DNA of 20,395 nucleotides from the IMG/VR virus record IMGVR_UViG_3300017741_000081, positions 1-20,395 of that record; one strand, written 5' to 3'. Shown here in pieces: positions 13,476 to 20,395 of the stretch (positions within the stretch are counted from its first letter, which is position 1; the number at the start of each line of letters is the position of its first letter). A program made the position numbers and the translations under genes. Source of the stretch: a virus. The notes under the pieces were generated by a model. That model had not been told where the DNA came from and ran no database searches. It was given only the letters and a program-made list of their open reading frames with translations.

Positions 13476-16400
13476 TAACTTAATTTTCCTATAGCCCTAT
13501 TAGTTAGGTCTGTTATTGTTCCTTGCCTAAATCTAACATCTACATTAGCGTTTGTCGAGCCTTGTCCTTGTCCGGTGACAATGGTTCCTGGACCAGTGTT
13601 CGTGGTTGGTGATTGAGGAGTAACCGGAGCGCTGGAATCAAATATAGGAAAGTCTAAGAAGCTTGTAATTTCCGGTAAAGTAAATTCAAAGTTTGGGTTG
13701 TCCGATAAACTTTTACCTGTATTAGCTTGTAAGTATTGTTTAATAGGAGAGAAAGCTTTTTGAAAAGGATTACTTAGGGGTTGTCCTGTCTCTCTTACCA
13801 AATCTAAAGCGTTTTGATAAAATAATCTTTGCACTTCGTCAGATGGTTGATAAGGAAGGTATCTATTTGTTAATAAAGCATTTTTGGTTTTCTTAGAAAC
13901 TCTATCTAATTGTTTATTTAATTCTTTTTTATTTATTCCTAATCTTTCTGCTGCTTGAATGTCTTTTCTAAAATCTTGAAAAGCTTTAAATCTTTGAGCT
14001 TCTCCTCCATAGTACTGCTCTAAAACTTGTTCAGGAGTCATTTGTCCGCCTCTTAATACGTCTCCTAAAAATGTAGCTCTAGCAGAAGCAATTCTTTTAT
14101 TAAAATCGGATACCATAAATTTAAAACTATCCTCTACATCTAATTCAATATTTCTAAATCCAAAAATACCAGGAAGTTCATCGGATAAATCATAAACTCT
14201 TCCATACTTATCTGGTTTAGACATCACGGAATCTTTTATTCTACCCGCTTGTTTAAGAGAACCTGGGGCAAAAGTTTCTACAATGTGCATAGTTCCTTTG
14301 TAAAGTTTTTCTCCGACAGGATCTTCTGGTCTAAAAATAGCACGTCCATCTCTTGACCTACCTTGTCTAATTAATAGATCAGTCATCGCTTCTGTATAAA
14401 TAGCTTCAGATAAAAATGGTTTAACAAGTTCTTTCATTGCCATCACCCCGCCATCTAATAATCTTTTAGTCATTTGTTCGTTAGTTGATTCACCCTTTTG
14501 AAGTTCGTTAAACATTGTTTTGCCTGGTCGTAACAAAGCATCATAAGGGTAGATATAAGATAAATCTAAGTATTGAATTCTTCCTGTTCTTTCATCTTTG
14601 CCAGTTGGCACGAGTAGTCCGTTTTGAGACCATGAAGGAACAAATCTTCTTAAAGCTTCCATGTCTTCTGGTAAAAATCCAGATAATTGTTTTCCTAATT
14701 CTACAGCTCCCACAGGTAAAGCTGCACCTGTTCCTAAAACTCCTGCCATTCTTCTCATACCTTGAGCTCTAGTCTCTTGCATAGAAAGAAGTCTCATAGA
14801 ACTCTGTAAAGTATTAAAACCTGTTCTAAGTATTTCAGCAGGGAAAGAAACGAACGTTCCAATAGGAAGTTTTCTCAAAGTTTTAATGCCTTGACCTACA
14901 TATTCATAGTTAGGTATGTTATTTCTAGTAGAGTCTGCTGCTAAATTCTTAATCAAGGCACCTAAAGAGTCTTCTTCAATTGATTGCTTTGCATTTGATG
15001 GATCTATATCTTTCCCTACAAAATAAATAGGATCATTAATGTTAGTTTTTCTATCTATAATTTTTCCAACTCTATCGTTTAATCTATTAAATATATCTAA
15101 ATCTCCGCTCTCTCTAAGTTCTTTTAACATAGCATCTTTTGTAGGGCCTGCTTCTAGATTTTCAGCAGTTCTTACTTTTTTAATTATCTCACTCAGCTTT
15201 CCATCTTCAATGTTTTGAGATCTAAGAAAGTTTTTAACAAAACCATCTTTAAAATTTCCCTGTTCAAATCTGTAATTATATATTTTCCAAAAGTCATCCT
15301 CTGCCAAGTAAGTATTCACTGTCCAATCTTTAACTCTTTTTAATCTCTGACCTAACATATCTAATGTTCCACCTGTTAAATCTTCTATCTTTTGTCCTAG
15401 ATTTAAACTAGATACATCTTTACCTAAGTCAGCTAGTTCTCCTACTTGTAAGTTAGTTCCTCTAACCCCTCTTCTTCCATAATCTAAATATTCTTTTAAT
15501 GCTTCAGGATCAAATCTCCTGTTTTTTCCGAAACCTCTTTGCCCTCTTCTAAAAGCTTCTAAACTTTTGGTGAAAGCCTCTATTGTTTTTTTAGGGTTGG
15601 TTAAAGAAATATTTCCATTCATCGTTACGAAAGCAGCAGCACTTAAAATGTTTCTAAAGTGAGTGAAAGGAGAAAAAAGAGTTTTGGCTGATTGAGAAAA
15701 AGATTTAGGCGCTAAAATAAAATACTTATATAGATTACTATTTAAAACTCCTTTAGCAGCATCTGTTTGCTCTGCAAAAGCCTCTGCCATTTCTCTACTG
15801 GTGTATGCTCCATCCAAAGCTGTTGGTAATCCTAATTTACTAAGTCCTCCTACTTGACCTAAATTTACGACTTCAGTGGTTCCAAAAGCTGCTTGCGCTG
15901 CTGATTGTCCTGATATTTTTTCTCCTGTTTTTGTGGCATCATCAAAGAAAAATATTTTTCCTTTTCCTAACTTTGCTAAATTTGTAAGCATAGATAGTTC
16001 TGTTATTAAAGCACCTTGTTTTGCTATAGTTGAAGATAAAACATAAGCAGGATCTTTTATTTCTCCTAAGATAGCTTTAATTTCAGGTGGAATTTTTTGT
16101 TTTGCTTTTAATATTCCTGTATCAACGTCTAACCCTAATCTCTGTAGAACACCTTTATTTAAAGGAGTTTCTAAATTTTTAATATTACCATCTAAAATAT
16201 TTTCTAAAATTTCTCTAGCTTGAACATCAGCGTCAACTACTTTTACTCCTTGTCCCTCTGTATCTAATATCTGTCTTTTTATAAACTGAAAAGCATTTTC
16301 TAAAGATTCACTAGAGGGTTTATATTTTGCAAAAGCAGATCCAAACTTATTATTTTTTTCAATTAATTTATAAGTTGTGGTTAAATACTCTCCCAAATTT

Positions 16401-17596
16401 TTTTCTATTGTATCTCTTAAAGCTATCGCTCCTTCAGGCACTAAGTCTCTAATTTGATTTGATAAATTATCTACAAAGTCTCTAGCATTGTTTACAGTAG
16501 TAAAAATTTCATCTTGTTTTGTAGCATTAACTCCTAATTCATTTAAGACTGTTTTTAGTTCGTTCTTTTGTTCACTTTTTAAAGATTGAAGAATTGCTGC
16601 TGATAATTTATTTTTTTGTTCTGGCTTTAATTGTTGAGCAATATTTCCTGTTTCATCTAAAATATCTTCAAATACTTGTTGTAGATTAGCGCCAACAGCT
16701 TTACCTTGAAAACCAAACTTTTCTGATTCTCTTTGAAATTGTCTTAAAAGTTCTTCTGCTTCTTTAGGTTTTACTCCTTGAGCTGTTAATTTAGATAATA
16801 GTCTCTTTGATGAGTCAGCGATAGGATCTCTTGTAAATTTATATTTAACAGAATCTGCTCCTTTTTTTAAAAAGCTAAAAGCTCCTCCTATTCCAGCAGT
16901 CAGCAATGCTCCCTCTGAAGCAAATTTTAATCTATTTTCTATCTCTCTTAAAGCTTCTGACCTGCCTTCTCTCTCCTGCTCGTCTCTTTGAGTCGGACCA
17001 AAGCCTATGGCATCTCCAATCGTTCCAATTTCTTCATCGGCAAAAACAAAATCTGCCAATGCAGAACCACCTAGTCCGCCTCCAAATAGATAAGCTCTAT
17101 CCGCTAAAGATCTTTTTAGCTTTTCACTTTTACCTAAAATTTCTTTTTCCGCTCCTCTAAGAGCTTTCTTTTTTTGAGCAAAATCTAGATCTTTAAATTT
17201 TTTAACTTGTCCTTTAGAAGTTAGATTAGCGTAGCGATTTGCTCTTTTTGCCTTTAACCCTTGCTTGGCTAATTGTGTTCCTAATTTAAATCCTGCTGTG
17301 GAGGGGACACCAAGACTAACTAATGTTTCAGTTAGTTTACCAACCATGGTTTCCTCAGCTAGTTCATCAAAAGGATTGATATTGTCGAAAAATAATTCTA
17401 CTTCTGTGGCTGTATCTGTCCCTGCTCCAAGATCATAAAGTGTTGCGCCTAAAGAAAAAAATCCTTCTGGTATTTTCAAAGCACCAGATCCAATACCCGC
17501 TAAAAAACTTTTTACGCCTTGATATTTTTCTTCTTTATCGTTTGCTAATCCTGATGGATCGGGACGATCAATTAAATTTGGATCGACGATAGCCAT
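13475..17596 (-). CDS. Very large internal virion / DNA-ejection-type protein (1373 aa)
   Basis: This is the longest gene of the window, about a fifth of it. The N-terminus has SGALKIPEGFFSLGATLYDL (36-55) and INPFDELAEETM, which I recall from large structural proteins of marine phages. The protein is mostly helical and charged, with several Gly/Ala-rich hydrophobic patches (for example FGGGLGGSALADF near 172, LLTAGIGGAFSFL near 230, AGVLGTGAALPVGAVE in the last third) that could enter a membrane. Such length, composition and the neighbours fit internal core proteins ejected with DNA by short-tailed phages. I see no lysozyme, transglycosylase or polymerase motif. It starts one base after the previous stop. 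Confidence 0.88.
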   Translation of the reverse strand: MAIVDPNLIDRPDPSGLANDKEEKYQGVKSFLAGIGSGALKIPEGFFSLGATLYDLGAGTDTATEVELFFDNINPFDELAEETMVGKLTETLVSLGVPSTAGFKLGTQLAKQGLKAKRANRYANLTSKGQVKKFKDLDFAQKKKALRGAEKEILGKSEKLKRSLADRAYLFGGGLGGSALADFVFADEEIGTIGDAIGFGPTQRDEQEREGRSEALREIENRLKFASEGALLTAGIGGAFSFLKKGADSVKYKFTRDPIADSSKRLLSKLTAQGVKPKEAEELLRQFQRESEKFGFQGKAVGANLQQVFEDILDETGNIAQQLKPEQKNKLSAAILQSLKSEQKNELKTVLNELGVNATKQDEIFTTVNNARDFVDNLSNQIRDLVPEGAIALRDTIEKNLGEYLTTTYKLIEKNNKFGSAFAKYKPSSESLENAFQFIKRQILDTEGQGVKVVDADVQAREILENILDGNIKNLETPLNKGVLQRLGLDVDTGILKAKQKIPPEIKAILGEIKDPAYVLSSTIAKQGALITELSMLTNLAKLGKGKIFFFDDATKTGEKISGQSAAQAAFGTTEVVNLGQVGGLSKLGLPTALDGAYTSREMAEAFAEQTDAAKGVLNSNLYKYFILAPKSFSQSAKTLFSPFTHFRNILSAAAFVTMNGNISLTNPKKTIEAFTKSLEAFRRGQRGFGKNRRFDPEALKEYLDYGRRGVRGTNLQVGELADLGKDVSSLNLGQKIEDLTGGTLDMLGQRLKRVKDWTVNTYLAEDDFWKIYNYRFEQGNFKDGFVKNFLRSQNIEDGKLSEIIKKVRTAENLEAGPTKDAMLKELRESGDLDIFNRLNDRVGKIIDRKTNINDPIYFVGKDIDPSNAKQSIEEDSLGALIKNLAADSTRNNIPNYEYVGQGIKTLRKLPIGTFVSFPAEILRTGFNTLQSSMRLLSMQETRAQGMRRMAGVLGTGAALPVGAVELGKQLSGFLPEDMEALRRFVPSWSQNGLLVPTGKDERTGRIQYLDLSYIYPYDALLRPGKTMFNELQKGESTNEQMTKRLLDGGVMAMKELVKPFLSEAIYTEAMTDLLIRQGRSRDGRAIFRPEDPVGEKLYKGTMHIVETFAPGSLKQAGRIKDSVMSKPDKYGRVYDLSDELPGIFGFRNIELDVEDSFKFMVSDFNKRIASARATFLGDVLRGGQMTPEQVLEQYYGGEAQRFKAFQDFRKDIQAAERLGINKKELNKQLDRVSKKTKNALLTNRYLPYQPSDEVQRLFYQNALDLVRETGQPLSNPFQKAFSPIKQYLQANTGKSLSDNPNFEFTLPEITSFLDFPIFDSSAPVTPQSPTTNTGPGTIVTGQGQGSTNANVDVRFRQGTITDLTNRAIGKLS

Positions 17597-17597
17597 G

Positions 17598-18956
17598 TTA
17601 GAAATTGAAGACGTCTATGTCCTCTAAAATTAAAAAATCATCTTCTATTGTTAATACTTTTTTCTTTTTATCCTGTAGAGAAGAATCTTTTGGTATACCC
17701 ATAAAAATTTTACCTGTTTCATTATCTTGAAACTTAAATCCTTCTCCTTCAAAAAATTTCTGTTGTATCATTTTTTTATCATATCCCCCTTCTACTATAA
17801 ATGGAGAGGTATCTAATAATAAAGTCGACGGAATAGCTCCTGCTGATCTGGCTGCAGCTACATTATTTGGGATGTTTTGTGAATCCTGTGCTGCTGTAAA
17901 TCTTTCAAAGCTAGTTGCTGTTTTAGGATCATCTTTTAAAAGAGTTTCATAAACTCCATAAGCTTCATTTATAGGAATATTTTTTATCCTTGCAATATCT
18001 CTTACAGATTTACCAATCGTGGATAAATCAGCTTCACTTTCAATTTCTGTAAGCAATTGTTTTTCTCCAGATTCAATTGCTGCTAATTCAATCGCTCTTT
18101 CATCTTTTGAAGCATCTCTAGCTAAAGCTGCAAATGTTTGTAAAGGATCAGTCGCTGATTTTGCAATTTTCTCTGCTAAGTTTCCTCCTCTAGCTGCTGC
18201 TAAATTTAAACCAAACTGCGCTAATTGTAAGAAGCCTTGTTGTTTTAATTGTTCTTTTGGATCTCCTAATAATTTTTTATAAAGGTCGGATCTTTCTTTT
18301 ATAATATCCTGTAATTTGGATAATCTATTATCTTCATCGACAACAGGATCTGGTAGAGGGTCTCCTTCTCCACTTGTTCCTTCTGTACCTGAAACTGTGT
18401 TATTGGCCTCAAAGAAAGATTTAGCCCCTGCTTGCATATTAGCAGCATCCTCTCTTGTAGCCATTGCTTTTTGTGACTCTAAAACTTCTTTCTTTTTTTC
18501 CTCTGCTCTTTTTTCTCGAGGAGTTTTCTTTTCGTCTTCTTCACCTAACTCTTTAATTACATCGGTAAAAGTTTTATTTTTTTCTTGTTCTCTTCGTTCT
18601 TTTCTTTTTTGAGTGGCGCTTTGAGCATCTTTAACATCAGCAAAACCCTTCAAAATATCCATACCTTCTGCGGCACTTTCCTGCATACCTTTTGCTACAC
18701 CCATATTGTCTAAGCCAGCATAGGCTTTTAAAACTTCTTGAGGAGACATTCTCTCGTATTCTTCTAAGGTTAATCTTTTAAACATGTTAAAAGGAGGTTT
18801 ACCAGAAATAGCACCTGACTCAGTGTATCCCAAATCAACGCCTCCACCATTATTCATCCTTACAACACCACCATTAGCAAAAGCCGGTAGACCATATCCC
18901 CGTAGCTGGTCCTTGGTCAATGGTCGTTGAAACATCGGTCTATCTAAAATAGCCAT
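17598..18956 (-). CDS. Virion-associated protein with N-terminal GG motif and charged linker (452 aa)
   Basis: The N-terminus has LPAFANGGVVRMNNGGGV (23-40), a Gly-pair motif common in proteins of marine phages. Residues about 113-165 are extremely Lys/Glu-rich (KRKERREQEKNKTF, EKRAEEKKKEVL) and probably form a long helix or coiled coil. A more conserved part follows, QFGLNLAAARGGNLAEKIAK (about 246-265), then SATDPLQTFAALARD; I recall this block from marine phage structural genes. It ends acidic (EDDFLILEDIDVFNF). The ATG at 18956 directly follows the previous stop and takes its ribosome binding site from the codons for that protein's last two Gly. Role as internal or tail-associated protein is inferred. 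Confidence 0.86.
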   Translation of the reverse strand: MAILDRPMFQRPLTKDQLRGYGLPAFANGGVVRMNNGGGVDLGYTESGAISGKPPFNMFKRLTLEEYERMSPQEVLKAYAGLDNMGVAKGMQESAAEGMDILKGFADVKDAQSATQKRKERREQEKNKTFTDVIKELGEEDEKKTPREKRAEEKKKEVLESQKAMATREDAANMQAGAKSFFEANNTVSGTEGTSGEGDPLPDPVVDEDNRLSKLQDIIKERSDLYKKLLGDPKEQLKQQGFLQLAQFGLNLAAARGGNLAEKIAKSATDPLQTFAALARDASKDERAIELAAIESGEKQLLTEIESEADLSTIGKSVRDIARIKNIPINEAYGVYETLLKDDPKTATSFERFTAAQDSQNIPNNVAAARSAGAIPSTLLLDTSPFIVEGGYDKKMIQQKFFEGEGFKFQDNETGKIFMGIPKDSSLQDKKKKVLTIEDDFLILEDIDVFNF

Positions 18957-19898
18957 CTAACCTCCAAACAAGGAACTAATACCACCGAATGTTCCTCCCG
19001 CTGAACCATAAGCACCAAGTCCTGCGATGCCTAATCCTAAAGCTTGTTGAAGAGCAGAAGGAGTGGGTTGTTGTGTGTATGTAATTTGTGATGAGGGAAC
19101 GCCTCGTAGAATATCAGAAGCAAAAGCTGTTCTTTCAAACGGTTCTTTTTGCTCTGCTAAAGTTGTTGCTCTTGCAGCTTCAATCTGTGCTTGACCAGGA
19201 ACGAATGCTCCTCCTGGTCCTTCGAAACCAAACTGTTGTGTCAGTTGTCCAAGGCCCAATAACCTGTTGATATCTTCACCACCTAGCTGTTGTCCTAGTT
19301 GTCCTAAGCCTGCTTGTCCTTGAGCAGCTTGTAGTGTTTGTGTTCCAATTGTACCAAGTTGTTGTGCTGTTGCTCTTTGAGCTTGTTGTGCTTGTAAATA
19401 GTTTCGTGATAAATCTTCAAAAATTCTTTGTGATTGAACCTGAGCTAAGTTCCTAGCTTCTTCTGCTTCACGAACACCGAATCGTGATCCACCAAATGCA
19501 CCTGCTGCCACGGCTTCGGCAGAAGTTCTTTGTCCTTGAATATCAGATTGTCTTTGTAATTCAGCTAAAGCTTCTTGTGTAACTTGTTGTTGATAAGGAT
19601 CCATGTATGTAGAAATTTGTGATGGATCTAAAACTTCTTGAGCGGCACCAATTGCTTCTAAGCCTGTACCAATGGTTGTCCTTGCAGCCTCTAGGTCTGG
19701 TTGATAGGCACCAAGTCCTGCTTCTGCTCTTTGAATGGCAGCTTGTTGTTGGGGAGTTAAGCCTGCTACTTCATATGCAGGGATCTCTGAAGGTCTAGAT
19801 GCTAGTCCTTGTGAACCAAACACAGACTCTAATAATTTTTCTGCTCTCTCTTCAATAAAGGGTGCTTGTCGTTGATATTGGTATATTGTTTCAGCCAT
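18957..19898 (-). CDS. Gln/Ala-rich virion-associated protein (313 aa)
   Basis: The protein is very rich in Gln, Ala and Gly. Recognisable blocks are RQAPFIEERAEKLLESVFG (10-28), ISTYMDPYQQQVTQEALAEL (95-114), AAGAFGGSRFGVREAEEARN (130-149), FASDILRGVPSS (about 258-269) and a Gly-rich hydrophobic C-terminus (LGLGIAGLGAYG). This pattern recurs in structural gene clusters of marine phages, in my recollection, without a proven function; long helical Gln/Ala-rich proteins like this may line the internal core or be ejected. Its last codons, GGA GGT TAG, followed at once by ATG, provide a perfect ribosome binding site for the next gene. Its own ATG overlaps the previous stop (TAATG) with AAGGT upstream. 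Confidence 0.86.
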   Translation of the reverse strand: MAETIYQYQRQAPFIEERAEKLLESVFGSQGLASRPSEIPAYEVAGLTPQQQAAIQRAEAGLGAYQPDLEAARTTIGTGLEAIGAAQEVLDPSQISTYMDPYQQQVTQEALAELQRQSDIQGQRTSAEAVAAGAFGGSRFGVREAEEARNLAQVQSQRIFEDLSRNYLQAQQAQRATAQQLGTIGTQTLQAAQGQAGLGQLGQQLGGEDINRLLGLGQLTQQFGFEGPGGAFVPGQAQIEAARATTLAEQKEPFERTAFASDILRGVPSSQITYTQQPTPSALQQALGLGIAGLGAYGSAGGTFGGISSLFGG

Positions 19899-20395
19899 TA
19901 TGCTACCTTACTTTCAAATTTATCCATCATGTCATACATCATCTTAGCGCCCTTGCGACGTTGTTCTACTTTATCATCTTTATTTGCACCATTCAATGCC
20001 CCAAGTCCTCTAACTGCAGCAGCAGTCATAACAAACTCACCATCAGATAACATTGCAGGGATGTCATCAGATTTCTCTGTCCCTGGTCCGTCGATCTGTC
20101 CTGTTTTACGAGGGAAACCTCCCTCAGCAACTCTTGCAATGGGTTGCAATGTCGGAGCTGATGCTCCGTATCTACCTGTTGCAGTATCATAATACGTGGC
20201 CCTCGGCGCACTGACATCGAACATACCTTGGCTACCAGGTTCAATCTGTGCTGGTGGTGGCATACTTGTATCTTCTTCTTTAAAAGCCCCCATAGCACCT
20301 AAAGCACCAAGGCCTAAAGCACCTTTAGCTAAAGGACTCATGCCTTTAAATGCACCCATTGCTTTTTGACCTAAAGTTTGTTTTGCAGCTTGCTG
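19898..20395 (-). CDS. Structural protein with tape-measure-like IPAMLSDGEF motif (partial)
   Basis: The frame is open to the window edge (12 codons beyond ATG 20359 without a stop), so the gene is probably cut at its 5' end, though ATG 20359 could be a start. A Gly/Ala-rich hydrophobic stretch (GALGLGALGAMGAF) is followed by a Pro-rich linker, then VAEGGFPRKTGQIDGPGT and DDIPAMLSDGEFVMTAAAV, then RRKGAKMMYDMMDKFESK at the end. The IPA-L-GEFV block matches one that appears in phage tail tape-measure and related proteins (form VPALLTPGEFV). It heads the visible structural operon. A tail or connector-associated role is inferred. Confidence 0.85.
   Translation of the reverse strand, partial: QQAAKQTLGQKAMGAFKGMSPLAKGALGLGALGAMGAFKEEDTSMPPPAQIEPGSQGMFDVSAPRATYYDTATGRYGASAPTLQPIARVAEGGFPRKTGQIDGPGTEKSDDIPAMLSDGEFVMTAAAVRGLGALNGANKDDKVEQRRKGAKMMYDMMDKFESKVA

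Noticed and set aside
1-20395. CRISPR array, integrase, transposase or phage RNA polymerase
   Set aside because: No regularly spaced repeats and no catalytic motifs of these families were found on either strand in this window.

Overview
The window is part of the genome of a tailed double-stranded DNA bacteriophage (Caudoviricetes), most likely an uncultured marine phage. The sequence is AT-rich by eye, densely packed, and has no ribosomal or metabolic housekeeping genes. It carries a phage replication module, a T4-type endolysin and a block of Gln/Ala/Gly-rich virion proteins. The style of those proteins (isolated GG motifs, a very long internal protein, a family A polymerase with Leu at the '762' position) recalls phage genomes from ocean virioplankton. 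That host and habitat assignment is inference from remembered family resemblance, not from a search.

Layout. (1) Positions 1-782, plus strand: the tail end of an unidentified gene, a Mom/GNAT-like putative DNA-modification protein, and a tiny Cys-rich protein. (2) Positions 779-4729, minus strand: an accessory or early block of very small proteins (one ribbon-helix-helix), a ParB-like protein, a gamma-glutamylcyclotransferase-like protein and an SNF2-type helicase, with two sigma70-like promoters. A GC-richer stretch rich in inverted repeats (1253-1422) lies inside it. (3) Positions 4783-11871, plus strand: the replication operon, with two small or medium unknown proteins, an SSB-like protein, an AEP-type primase, a UvrD-like SF1 helicase, family A DNA polymerase and two small proteins. 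Most of these genes are coupled by ATGA or TAATG overlaps. (4) Positions 11868-20395, minus strand: a structural and lysis operon transcribed toward the replication operon, running (in transcription order) from a partial GG-motif protein through four virion-type proteins (313, 452, 1373 and 348 aa) to a 32-aa micro-gene and a GH24 endolysin.

How it works together: primase, SF1 helicase, SSB-like protein and polymerase with proofreading form a nearly complete replisome. The Mom-like protein may mark the phage genome against restriction. ParB, SNF2 and the cyclotransferase are auxiliary. No phage RNA polymerase, integrase, tRNA or CRISPR array is visible, and the promoters that can be seen look like host sigma70 promoters.

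The most interesting points are: the UvrD-like helicase has no ordinary start codon upstream of its Walker A motif (either an ATT start at 8038 or a one-base deletion in an A-run); the polymerase carries Leu at the 762-equivalent position; two adjacent replication proteins end in SSB-like acidic -PF tails; a hairpin covers the Shine-Dalgarno of the last replication-operon gene; and the structured segment 1253-1422 has no convincing gene.
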